Below are positions 8,199-15,899 of a stretch of 64,000 bases of DNA, piece by piece (positions within the stretch are counted from its first letter, which is position 1; every line of letters starts with the position of its first letter). The notes under the pieces are model-generated. The model searched no databases, had not been told where the DNA came from, and was given only the letters and a program-made list of their open reading frames with translations. Source of the stretch: Roseivirga sp. (GTDB lineage: Bacteria > Bacteroidota > Bacteroidia > Cytophagales > Cyclobacteriaceae); NCBI GenBank assembly GCA_029262895.1, contig JAJCYM010000043.1, forward strand, positions 1-64,000. The letters are read 5' to 3'. The translations under genes were made by a program, and so were the position numbers.

Positions 8199-8577
8199 GG
8201 ATGGCTGTGGCCTCTATTTCTACTAAGTAATCAGGGCCAATAAACCTTGAAACCTCTATCATAGTGGTGGCGGGCTTGATGTCTCCAAAAACGGCCTTAT
8301 GTGCCCGGCCAATCTCCTCCCATTGGTCTATGTTAGTGACAAACATTCTGGTCCGAACGACATCTGAGAGTTGGGCCCCCGCTTGGTTCAGGACATCTTC
8401 AATTTTAGATAAGGCAAATTTTGTTTGCGCATAAGGGTCACCTTTTCCAATAAGTGCTCCATGATCATCGGCCACCGTACCGGTTACTTCTATAGTATTG
8501 CCAACTCTGACTGCCCGTGAATAGCCAACAATATCTTCCCACGGACTTCCTGAGGAATAATTAGTGCGTTTCGTCAT
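8188..8577 (-). CDS. RidA/YjgF-family protein lacking the deaminase arginine
   Basis: The 129-residue product has the trimeric YjgF/RidA fold pattern: VGNTIEVTGTVADD, then QTKFALSKIEDVLNQAGA and C-terminal PDYLVEIEATAI. Canonical RidA hydrolyses 2-iminobutyrate and related enamines using an arginine in a PAR motif. Here that stretch reads KPATTMIEVSRF, with Thr in place of Arg, as in non-deaminase subfamilies, so classic RidA chemistry is doubtful. Its start lies within the last codons of the upstream hybrid kinase gene (17-bp overlap), so the two are probably co-translated. Its end overlaps the NUDIX gene antisense. Confidence 0.88.
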   Translation of the reverse strand: MTKRTNYSSGSPWEDIVGYSRAVRVGNTIEVTGTVADDHGALIGKGDPYAQTKFALSKIEDVLNQAGAQLSDVVRTRMFVTNIDQWEEIGRAHKAVFGDIKPATTMIEVSRFIGPDYLVEIEATAILSE

Positions 8578-11062
8578 TCAACGAATTTAGGGAAAATCTA
8601 ATCTTTTGGTAAAGAACTTCGGGATCAAATGGCTTACGAATGAACTCATCCATGTAATTGTCTGCTGCCTTGGTTTTGGCTTCCAAATCACCCCTTGCCG
8701 ACATCGCGATGATTTCGGTCTCTTTATTCATGGTGGAATTTTCTCTAATCAGTTTTGCGGTTTCATAACCATCCTGGCCCTCCATTTCTATATCCATCAG
8801 AATCAAATCAAATTTGATGCTGTTTACATATTCACAAGCGTCAGGACCCGATTTTGACTCATAATGTTCTGCATTCCACTTTGTGAAAAGCCGTTTTAAA
8901 ACAAGCCTGTTCATATCATTGTCGTCTACAACCAGCACCTTGGCAGATTGCAAGTTCTTCTTTTTCCCGAAGGAGACTTCAGGTTCGAAAACCTCAAAAC
9001 CGCTGTCCAGTTTGAAGTCAATATCAAATTTAAAGGTAGTGCCCTTGCCTTCGCTACTTTCTATTTCGATAGTCGCATCATGCAAGTCAAGCAGCTTTTT
9101 GGTAATTGCCAGACCTAATCCAGTTCCTCCATACTTTCTGGTAGTTTCGCGACTGGCCTGCTCAAAGTCTTCGAAAATATCCTTCAACTTATCTTGCGGT
9201 ATGCCAATGCCGGTATCGGATACCTTGAAGGTAATGGTTGCAGTTTCATCCTTGATCCCTTTCAAATTCGCATGAACACTTACCTCACCTTCATGCGTAA
9301 ATTTGATGGCATTGCTCACGAGATTATTCAGGATTTGAGTAAGTCGCGTAGGATCTCCAAATAGTCGGTAGGGAGTGTATTCTCCAATGATTAGCTTAAG
9401 CTCGATGGGCTTGGCCTGAGTTTTGAATTTGAAACTGCTGTTAATCTTGTTCAACAAATCAACTATAGAAAAGTCCACGGACTCAAGTCGGAGTTTGCCA
9501 GCCTCGATTTTGCTGTAATCCAGAATGTCATTGATCAGGGAATGAAGGCTCTCACCTGAAAACTTAAGTGCATCTATGTATTCCTCATTATCGGGATCTT
9601 CATTTTCGAGTTCCATCAGATGGGTTAAACTGATGATCGCATTTAGTGGTGTGCGTATCTCGTGACTCATAACGGAAAGAAACTCAGACTTGGCCAAGGT
9701 GGCTTGTTCGGCAATTTCCCTGGCCTTTTCCAATTCCCGTTTTTGCACGTTGATCCTGTGCGTTCGCTCAGCTACATTTTCTTCCAGCTTTTGATTTATG
9801 TTTCTTTGAAATTTTTCATTTTCGGTGAACTTTAGAATTAGAGAATCCTGAGTGATTTTAGATTCAAGCTGATTGGCCCTAGCCTGATGACCTATGGCCA
9901 TGGAGAGTACGATAAGCTCCAAAAGTATACCTGATTGCACCCACAGTGGATTATACGAGGTTTCATCAACAAAATAGCTGATTGAGATGAAAATCAGAAC
10001 GAGCAGTAGAAAGGTTGAGGCACCAGCCAGGTAATAAGCCTGATCTCTACGGGTTTTCAAGAAGGATCTGATAAAGGCAAGAGCCATAATACTCATGGCC
10101 AGCATTATCAAATTTTTTACCCATATGGCATCTTTGAGGTTATGGGTCACCAAGAGGAAAATGGTAATTAAAACAAAGGTGAAAATCAATATGGGTACCG
10201 CCATTTTTAGAGCCTTAGACCAACCCGGCATGAGCGTTTTTATATTTACAAAGTTTCTTGCGAAGGCGAAGTACATGGCAAATGCCAAAATTTGGATTAC
10301 CCAAATTGGTTGAGTGAGTAGAGGAGATTCGGGAAAGATGTAAATACTGACATAACCGTAAAAACTGAAGAAATATAAGGCGTGTATTAGAGAATAAAGC
10401 CCAAAAAACAAAAAGAATTTCTCCTTGGTATAGGAGAAAAAAATAAGCCCTAAAACAGCTAAAACGACTAAAAAACCGGTAAAAACACCTTCGAATAAAT
10501 CTTCTCTATCGGTTGTCAATACCCAGTCACTATATGGGACTAAGTTTATCCGAATGATAGGTTGGAAGTGGTCGGCTTGTAATGTCCTTGTCCAAATGGT
10601 TTTTTCTTCACCCGCATCTAGAAAAAGTGTCACCTTGGCATCTCCGTCATGCTTTATGTCTCTTTCAGACATTGGTGTGAGGTAGCCAGTCTTTTTATGT
10701 GTAACCTGACCTGTGTCCTCCTCTTCGTAAACATCCACAGAAGAGTTTTGACCAAGTGTCATTATAAAGCTTAGGCCTTCACCACTTTCGTTTTTTATTT
10801 TAAAAACTGACCAATAAGCATACTTGTAGTTGAGGTTATAAGTGTCTAATGAGGAAAATTCTCCTAGTCTTGCCTGCACATCTTCCAGATTCATTCCACA
10901 GCTCTGGTCTTCAAAGACCTTCAGATAGAATGAGTTATCGACCTGATAAGTGGATGCTTGTCGAATTCTTAAAACCCTTATCTCCGAGGACTGCGGCAAT
11001 TCAGCAGCATCAGATAGTGAAAAGAGACCAAGAAATAAATTCAAAAAAAGGAGTAGAGACAT
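8561..11062 (-). CDS. 7TMR-DISM hybrid sensor histidine kinase with response-regulator receiver
   Basis: The domains of this 833-residue protein run in order: signal peptide; a periplasmic beta-rich 7TMR-DISMED2-like domain (about 30-180); about seven transmembrane helices (about 190-395); and a coiled linker. A HisKA dimerisation domain follows with SHEIRTPLNAII (His about 465), then an HATPase_c domain with DTGIGIPQ and YGGTGLGLAI. The C-terminal receiver has the phosphoacceptor Asp in LILMDIEM (about 754) and the conserved KPFDPE lysine. It probably senses an extracellular ligand, perhaps carbohydrate, and phosphorylates its own receiver. There is no output domain and no partner regulator nearby, so its target is unknown. 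The ridA-like gene overlaps its 3' end. Confidence 0.93.
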   Translation of the reverse strand: MSLLLFLNLFLGLFSLSDAAELPQSSEIRVLRIRQASTYQVDNSFYLKVFEDQSCGMNLEDVQARLGEFSSLDTYNLNYKYAYWSVFKIKNESGEGLSFIMTLGQNSSVDVYEEEDTGQVTHKKTGYLTPMSERDIKHDGDAKVTLFLDAGEEKTIWTRTLQADHFQPIIRINLVPYSDWVLTTDREDLFEGVFTGFLVVLAVLGLIFFSYTKEKFFLFFGLYSLIHALYFFSFYGYVSIYIFPESPLLTQPIWVIQILAFAMYFAFARNFVNIKTLMPGWSKALKMAVPILIFTFVLITIFLLVTHNLKDAIWVKNLIMLAMSIMALAFIRSFLKTRRDQAYYLAGASTFLLLVLIFISISYFVDETSYNPLWVQSGILLELIVLSMAIGHQARANQLESKITQDSLILKFTENEKFQRNINQKLEENVAERTHRINVQKRELEKAREIAEQATLAKSEFLSVMSHEIRTPLNAIISLTHLMELENEDPDNEEYIDALKFSGESLHSLINDILDYSKIEAGKLRLESVDFSIVDLLNKINSSFKFKTQAKPIELKLIIGEYTPYRLFGDPTRLTQILNNLVSNAIKFTHEGEVSVHANLKGIKDETATITFKVSDTGIGIPQDKLKDIFEDFEQASRETTRKYGGTGLGLAITKKLLDLHDATIEIESSEGKGTTFKFDIDFKLDSGFEVFEPEVSFGKKKNLQSAKVLVVDDNDMNRLVLKRLFTKWNAEHYESKSGPDACEYVNSIKFDLILMDIEMEGQDGYETAKLIRENSTMNKETEIIAMSARGDLEAKTKAADNYMDEFIRKPFDPEVLYQKIRFSLNSLNDETH

Positions 11063-11204
11063 TCAGGAATAGTTAGTTCCAACATTGAAAGTACCTTCTT
11101 TTTTTATAAATGTATAGCCAAAGACCCTCAAAAAGTCATATGAGACCATGGCAGATTGCCAGTTATACATGCCTGTCCTTTAATCATCACCATTTAAGAA
11201 GATG

Positions 11205-11225
11205 CATTCAGCAAAATTCTGAATG
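11205..11225 (-). terminator. Weak hairpin after the LOG-family gene
   Basis: CATTCAG-CAAAATT-CTGAATG is a perfect 7-bp stem with a 7-nt loop, 20 bp beyond the stop of the minus-strand LOG gene. It lacks a strong T-tract, so a terminator role is only suggested by position. Confidence 0.3.
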
Positions 11226-11245
11226 TAAAGACCGAAATCTATAAT

Positions 11246-11833
11246 TTATGCCTGGGCAAAATTTATTGCTGCTTTTGACCAGGGCTTGGCACCTTGAATG
11301 GCTTCAAGCACAGCTTCTGATTCGTCAAATACCGTCCAGATGTCTCGATGTTCTTCCCTCATGAATTTATGCTCGATGGCATTATCAAGCATTTGTAGAA
11401 GTGGATCATAATAGCCATCCAGATTGAGAACGACAATCGGCTTTGTAAATATGCCGAGCCTTTTCAAAGTGATGGCCTCCATAAGTTCTTCAAACGTGCC
11501 GCAACCCCCTGGCAGTGCAATAAGGGCATCAACACCTACCATAAATTGCTTTTTGCGCTCATGCATATCGGCTGTGAATATAAACTCATTGACGTCTTTA
11601 TGATGAAATTCGACTTCGCGCATGAATCTGGGCATAATACCAATGATCCTACCTTTTTCCTCAAGAACGGTATCTGCAAGTTGGCCCATAAGCCCTCTGG
11701 CACCTCCACCATAGACCACAGTGATATTCTTTTTTGCGAGAACCCTAGCCAGCTTTTTAGTAGCCTCAAAATACTTCTGGTCAATTTTGTCACTGGAGGC
11801 ACAGTAAACGCAAACCTTCTTGATTTTCTGCAT
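11246..11833 (-). CDS. LOG-family protein (putative cytokinin riboside 5'-monophosphate phosphoribohydrolase)
   Basis: The 195-residue Rossmann-fold protein carries the two LOG signatures: GGGARGLMG (about residues 41-49) and PGGCGTFEE (about 108-116). LOG enzymes release the free base from cytokinin or other nucleoside 5'-monophosphates, and many bacterial members act as general nucleotide phosphoribohydrolases. The length is typical for the type I group. The ATG is followed at once by the conserved KVCVYCASSDKID strand. It is a single gene with a hairpin after its stop; a 20-bp tandem repeat lies 48 bp upstream of its start. Confidence 0.92.
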   Translation of the reverse strand: MQKIKKVCVYCASSDKIDQKYFEATKKLARVLAKKNITVVYGGGARGLMGQLADTVLEEKGRIIGIMPRFMREVEFHHKDVNEFIFTADMHERKKQFMVGVDALIALPGGCGTFEELMEAITLKRLGIFTKPIVVLNLDGYYDPLLQMLDNAIEHKFMREEHRDIWTVFDESEAVLEAIQGAKPWSKAAINFAQA

Positions 11834-11881
11834 TGAAAGAGCTTTGTAATCAATTTCGATAAGTTCAGTCAGAACTCAAAG

Positions 11882-11921
11882 AATGCTGCGCGTTTATATA
11901 TAATGCTACACGTTGATATAT
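11882..11921. repeat. Two tandem 20-bp repeats between divergent genes
   Basis: AATGCTGCGCGTTTATATAT is followed immediately by AATGCTACACGTTGATATAT, which matches at 17 of 20 positions. The pair sits between the LOG gene (minus) and a membrane protein gene (plus). A 20-bp period puts both copies on the same DNA face, so a regulator-binding role is possible but unproven. Confidence 0.5.
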
Positions 11922-11975
11922 ACTGTTGTTCGTGTAAAAGTTGCTGAGGGCAGATTTTTATTTGGCTATCTTCAA

Positions 11976-12467
11976 ATGATTTTGACCTCAATCATGATTA
12001 ACTATTTATTGCTGGCCTCAGGCCTGTTTACATTTTATTGGGCAAGTAAGACTCAGAATCGGCTGACGAAATTTACGGCTTACATGCTTGGACTGAGTAT
12101 TTTTATGGGCTTCATAAGCTTTGGGGGAATCAATAAGTACGCACCCTATGCCTTTGCTTTCTTTTCGCTTTTTGCTGGGTTTGAACCTATGGGTTCATTT
12201 CGTTTTAAGAACAGACATAAAACCATTTTTGTTTACTGCGGAATAACGTCTATGATCGTTTCCATTATGGGATTGGTGACATTGCCATTTGAGATTCCCG
12301 CTGAGCTATTTATGCTACCCATACCATTTCTGACCATTTGGCTCTGGCGAAAAGAAAAGAAGGTGATTTATCAAAGAGTGGGCTTTCTGCTGGTTTGGTC
12401 GGCCCAAGCGGTAATTGAACTTTTTAATTGTCTTTGGGTACGAGGGGAGCTAGCTGAATTTTTTTAA
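11976..12467 (+). CDS. Small multi-pass membrane protein, unknown function
   Basis: From the chosen ATG the product is 163 residues with about five hydrophobic segments separated by short basic loops (for example SKTQNRLTKF, SFRFKNRHKT, WRKEKK). No domain was recognised. An in-frame TTG lies 63 bp upstream and another ATG 21 bp downstream, so the start is uncertain; the chosen one gives a compact first helix. The last 18 bp overlap, on the opposite strand, a gene for a tiny lipoprotein. It stands alone, so context gives no role. Confidence 0.6.
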   Translation: MILTSIMINYLLLASGLFTFYWASKTQNRLTKFTAYMLGLSIFMGFISFGGINKYAPYAFAFFSLFAGFEPMGSFRFKNRHKTIFVYCGITSMIVSIMGLVTLPFEIPAELFMLPIPFLTIWLWRKEKKVIYQRVGFLLVWSAQAVIELFNCLWVRGELAEFF

Positions 12468-12566
12468 GGTTTCGGGATTTATTGCACCAGTGTCTGAGTC
12501 ATCACTACTACAGCTAAGGGCAATAGTAGCGACTAAAAGGATGAAGGTTAATTTCTTGAGTCTCAT
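12450..12566 (-). CDS. Tiny 38-residue lipoprotein
   Basis: This frame encodes a complete lipoprotein signal: basic MRLKK, hydrophobic LTFILLVATIA, then lipobox ALSC. A short acidic mature tail of about 20 residues follows (CSSDDSDTGAINPETLKKFS). The S-S-D-D after the cysteine fits export of Bacteroidota lipoproteins. The ATG is followed by in-frame codons to a TAG lying inside the 3' end of the neighbouring membrane-protein gene. The mature part is too short for a fold, so it could be a small surface lipopeptide or the remaining head of a decayed lipoprotein. No downstream frame was found that would continue it. Confidence 0.5.
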   Translation of the reverse strand: MRLKKLTFILLVATIALSCSSDDSDTGAINPETLKKFS

Positions 12567-12688
12567 GGTATTTCTGTTTTAATGTTTGGGGTTTAGATGC
12601 CAGTTGAATATTAAACTTGCGGCTTGCTGCATTTTTTTTCAAAATGGCGACAAGAGCCTTTAAGTATAGTGCTGATAGTCCCACAAAG

Positions 12689-13609
12689 ATGAACTTGAAC
12701 TATATTAGGGCCGTGATAGCTTTTCATTACAAAGCCTTTTTTCAGGTCGCTACAAACCTCAGCTTTTCCAAAGCTGCAGAGCAGCTCTTTATTTCTCAAC
12801 CTGCTGTCAGCAAGAGTATCAAAAAACTTGAGTCAGAGCTTTCAGTTGCACTTTTTGAACGAAGAGGCAGCAATATAATATTGACTCCGGCTGGAGAAAG
12901 ATTACTCGGTTATTTGCGAAAAGCCCTGGCCATAGAAAAGGAGATCAGTATTGACCTGGACATCATTAAAGAAGAGGTGAACGCCAGAGGAGAATTGAAA
13001 ATAGGAGCAAGCACCACCATCTCTCTTTACGTTTTACCCAAAGTGCTTTCGGCTTTTCACAAGAAGTTTCCTAAGATCAAAATACTTCTAATGAATAGAA
13101 ATAGTGAGAATATCCTGAATGCGCTAAACAATCATGAAATTGATCTGGCAGTAGTTGAGGGAGGTAAGACGCTGAATTCACTTGACTATCGCCCCTTTAT
13201 TACCGATGAGGTTATTCCGGTGTGCTCTCACAAAAGCCCTTATGGAGTTTCGGCCATTGATTTGGAAGACTTAAAGGAAATCCCTTTAGTAATGAGAGAG
13301 CGCGGCTCCGGAACCCAATCTGTGCTTGCCAGTTCCCTTGAGACCCACGGACTGAAAATGAATGATTTGAACATCATCGCAAGACTTGGCGGAACAGAAG
13401 CTATGAAGAATTATATAGTAGAGGATGTAGCCATTGGTTTTCTTTCAAAGAGGGCTGTGGAGAAAGAAATGGCGGGTAATTTATTGAGAGAGGTGAAGAT
13501 CAAGGGTCTTGAAATAAATAGACAATTCCGTTTTGCTATGAGGAAGGGTGAAGATCTTTCCGGAATTATCAGGCAATTTGTCAATCAAGCCAAATCAAAA
13601 TATAACTAA
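12689..13609 (+). CDS. LysR-family transcriptional regulator
   Basis: The 306-residue product has an N-terminal winged helix-turn-helix (FFQVATNLSFSKAAEQLF, then ISQPAVSKSIKKLE). A linker helix and a two-lobed periplasmic-binding-like effector domain follow (LKIGASTTISLYVLPKVL). An in-frame TTG 72 bp upstream and an ATG in between exist; the chosen ATG places the helix-turn-helix at the usual distance from the N-terminus. The gene is 62 bp upstream of a PLP enzyme and YeiH-type exporter on the same strand. In enterobacteria the LysR protein YeiE controls yeiH and responds to sulfite, so a similar role is inferred. Two T-N11-A dyads overlap its 3' end. Confidence 0.92.
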   Translation: MNLNYIRAVIAFHYKAFFQVATNLSFSKAAEQLFISQPAVSKSIKKLESELSVALFERRGSNIILTPAGERLLGYLRKALAIEKEISIDLDIIKEEVNARGELKIGASTTISLYVLPKVLSAFHKKFPKIKILLMNRNSENILNALNNHEIDLAVVEGGKTLNSLDYRPFITDEVIPVCSHKSPYGVSAIDLEDLKEIPLVMRERGSGTQSVLASSLETHGLKMNDLNIIARLGGTEAMKNYIVEDVAIGFLSKRAVEKEMAGNLLREVKIKGLEINRQFRFAMRKGEDLSGIIRQFVNQAKSKYN

Positions 13610-13667
13610 TGGTTATGTAATATCACAAATAGTGATTTGTTTGGTTATGATTAAACATCCACATTTG
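13602..13667 (+). promoter_or_regulatory. LysR-type double dyad and promoter for the PLP-enzyme/exporter operon
   Basis: Two perfect 5-5-5 dyads, ATAAC-TAATG-GTTAT (13602-13616) and ATCAC-AAATA-GTGAT (13622-13636), each contain a T-N11-A core. Their centres are exactly 20 bp apart, as for LysR recognition and activation sites. Just after them come TTTG (13636-13639) and CACATTTG (13660-13667), separated by 20 bp, one mismatch from the Bacteroidota -33/-7 consensus. This placement suggests activation of the downstream genes by the adjacent LysR protein. The implied transcript would be nearly leaderless, so the exact promoter is tentative. Confidence 0.6.
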
Positions 13668-13671
13668 GCGC

Positions 13672-14847
13672 ATGCTAATTGCCACACCTTCATCTATTAC
13701 CAACGCTAGTCACCTAAGCTGTTCTAATTGTAAGATCAGCTACGATATAGACTCATTAAGTAATTTTTCACCCTGTTGCCATAAACCACTACTTGTGGAG
13801 TATCATCAACTATCCCCCTTTCCAAAGGATAGGCTGTCCAATCGGGTTAATACCATGTGGCGCTATCAGGAGATGCTACCTGTTCAGAATTTACAGAATG
13901 TAGTGAGCCTGGGAGAGGGAATGACTCCCGTTTTTCCATTGAAGAACATAGGCAGTAAATATGGCTTTGATCAGCTTTGGATTAAGGATGAGGGATTGAA
14001 TCCAACGGGGTCGTTTAAGGCCAGGGGCATTAGCGCGGCAGTGTCCAGAGCAAAGGAACTTGGAGTTCAGGCCTGTGTAATACCAACAGCTGGAAATGCT
14101 GGTGGTGCTATGAGTGCTTATTGCACAACTGCGGGCATAAAGTCCACAGTGGTGATGCCGAGCCATACCCCTAAGGCATTTCAAGACGAGTGCCGGTTCT
14201 ATGGTTCGGAATTGATCCTAGTGGACGGGCTGATTGATAGTTGTGGTGAAATTGCAGCTCAAATTGCAGAGGAGACCGGAGCATTCAATATGAGTACGCT
14301 TAAAGAGCCGTACCGATTGGAGGGTAAGAAGACAATGGGTTTTGAAATTGCAGAGCAGATGAACTGGGAACTGCCGGACGTAATTGTTTACCCTACGGGT
14401 GGTGGAACCGGCTTGATTGGTATTTGGAAGGCCTTTGCCGAAATGGTCGACTTAGGTTGGGTTACCGATACACACTTTCCCAGAATGATTGTTGTACAAT
14501 CTTCCAACTGTGCCCCAATGGTTGATTTTATTAATGGAAATAAGGCCTATGCCCCATATGGGGAATCCAAGGCCAATGGTCTGGCTGTTCCCAAGGCCTT
14601 CGGACAAGACTTGATTAAGCAAGTTGTTCAGGAGTCAAAGGGTGCTGCAATTGCTGTGGATGAAGAATCTATTCTACAATCTGCACTGGAACTTTCTCGT
14701 GAAGAGGGCATTTCCATCTCTCCCGAAGGCGGAGCCACATGGGCAGGGCTTCAAGATTTGGTGAGGTCAGGGACTATTTCGAAAAACGAAAAAGTTCTGC
14801 TTATTAACACGGGGAATGCCTCTAAGTATATAGAAAACCTTCTTTAG
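13672..14847 (+). CDS. Threonine synthase-like PLP-dependent enzyme
   Basis: The 391-residue product begins with a zinc-ribbon-like head (Cys 17, 20, 35, 36; HLSCSNC and SPCCHKPL). A fold type II PLP domain follows, with NPTGSFKARG (Schiff-base Lys about 115), PTAGNAGGAMSA (phosphate or substrate loop) and VYPTGGGTGLIG (PLP phosphate loop). True threonine synthases usually read SFKDRG and are found with thrA or thrB. Here the motif is SFKARG and the partners are a LysR gene and a YeiH-type exporter. Cysteate synthase is a known threonine-synthase paralogue that uses phosphoserine and sulfite, making it an attractive but unproven alternative. The stop shares one base with the exporter start. 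Confidence 0.85.
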   Translation: MLIATPSSITNASHLSCSNCKISYDIDSLSNFSPCCHKPLLVEYHQLSPFPKDRLSNRVNTMWRYQEMLPVQNLQNVVSLGEGMTPVFPLKNIGSKYGFDQLWIKDEGLNPTGSFKARGISAAVSRAKELGVQACVIPTAGNAGGAMSAYCTTAGIKSTVVMPSHTPKAFQDECRFYGSELILVDGLIDSCGEIAAQIAEETGAFNMSTLKEPYRLEGKKTMGFEIAEQMNWELPDVIVYPTGGGTGLIGIWKAFAEMVDLGWVTDTHFPRMIVVQSSNCAPMVDFINGNKAYAPYGESKANGLAVPKAFGQDLIKQVVQESKGAAIAVDEESILQSALELSREEGISISPEGGATWAGLQDLVRSGTISKNEKVLLINTGNASKYIENLL

Positions 14848-15800
14848 TGGCTTTTCGATTTACGGTGATAAAAAACTTCGACAAGCCTCACCTGTTTTTG
14901 TTGACTGGAGCACTTTTCTGTCTTCTGCCATTTATAAGTGCTCCCATAGCCTTGATAGCCGGAATTGTAGGAACACTACTCTTCAATAAGGCAACGAATT
15001 TAGACTTCAATAAGCTTAGTCGAATTTTTCTGATGGTCTCCATCGTTTTGATGGGCTTTGGTATGAGCTGGAAAGAAGCTGTAGCCTCCTCATCTTCTGG
15101 TTTTTTTCTTACTGCTCTTTCAGTTTCCCTAACCTTGATTATTGGGTTTTTGATCGGAAAACTGCTCAAAGTAGATGGCAAGACAACTTTATTGATTACA
15201 GCGGGAACAGCCATTTGCGGAGGGAGTGCCATTGCCGCAGTTTCACCGATTATTCAAGCCAAGAATCAGCAGTTGTCTTTTGCGTTGATTGTGATTTTTG
15301 TTTTAAACGCGGTTGCGCTAATTGTCTTTCCAGTTGTAGGGCAATTTCTGGGTTTGAGCCAGGAGCTATTTGGCAATTGGGCTGCGATTGCTATTCATGA
15401 TACCACTTCGGTGGTAGGAGCCGGTGAAGCTTACGGCAATGAGGCGCTGCAAATAGCAACAACAGTAAAGCTGACCCGAGCACTCTGGATTATTCCCATG
15501 GTACTCATGTTGAGCATTTTCGGTAGTACTGGTAAATTGAAAAAAATCAAGGTACCCTGGTTTATCCTGCTTTTTATATTGGCTATGATCACCGCCCATC
15601 AATTTCCTCAAGGGGTAGAGGCCTTTGCTGTTTTGGATTGGTTGGGAAGGCGTGGTATGGTGATCGCACTTTTTCTAATTGGCAGCAGTATTAGCCTCTC
15701 AAAAATGCGAGACGCTGGCCTAAAGCCATTCTTTCTGGGCGCTTCTTTATGGGTTGTAGTCAGTATTGGATCTCTCTATCTACTCAATCAGTTCTACTAA
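14847..15800 (+). CDS. YeiH/UPF0324-family membrane exporter
   Basis: The 317-residue, very hydrophobic protein has about nine or ten helices and the family hallmark GTAICGGSAIAAVSPI (about residues 120-135). It also has AIHDTTSVVGAGEAYG in the second half. UPF0324/YeiH proteins are annotated as putative sulfate exporters, and enterobacterial YeiH has been linked to sulfite export. Translation must begin at GTG within TAGTGG, overlapping the upstream stop by one base; the first in-frame ATG would remove two helices. The tight coupling implies joint expression with the PLP enzyme. Substrate is inferred only from family and context. Confidence 0.88.
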   Translation: MAFRFTVIKNFDKPHLFLLTGALFCLLPFISAPIALIAGIVGTLLFNKATNLDFNKLSRIFLMVSIVLMGFGMSWKEAVASSSSGFFLTALSVSLTLIIGFLIGKLLKVDGKTTLLITAGTAICGGSAIAAVSPIIQAKNQQLSFALIVIFVLNAVALIVFPVVGQFLGLSQELFGNWAAIAIHDTTSVVGAGEAYGNEALQIATTVKLTRALWIIPMVLMLSIFGSTGKLKKIKVPWFILLFILAMITAHQFPQGVEAFAVLDWLGRRGMVIALFLIGSSISLSKMRDAGLKPFFLGASLWVVVSIGSLYLLNQFY

Positions 15801-15899
15801 GACAGGTGAGGAGGGCTTGTTGCTCCGCAACGAACTCAAGGTATTGTATTTGATTATATCTGGCTTTATAGCTAAACTCGTCAAATCAATTTTTCTCTC

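Noticed and set aside
8883-9275. 130-codon plus-strand open frame inside the hybrid kinase gene
   Set aside because: It is antisense to the conserved ATPase domain and has no features of its own.
15819-15831. GTTGC-TCC-GCAAC hairpin after the exporter gene
   Set aside because: The stem is only 5 bp and no T-tract follows, so it is not supported as a terminator.
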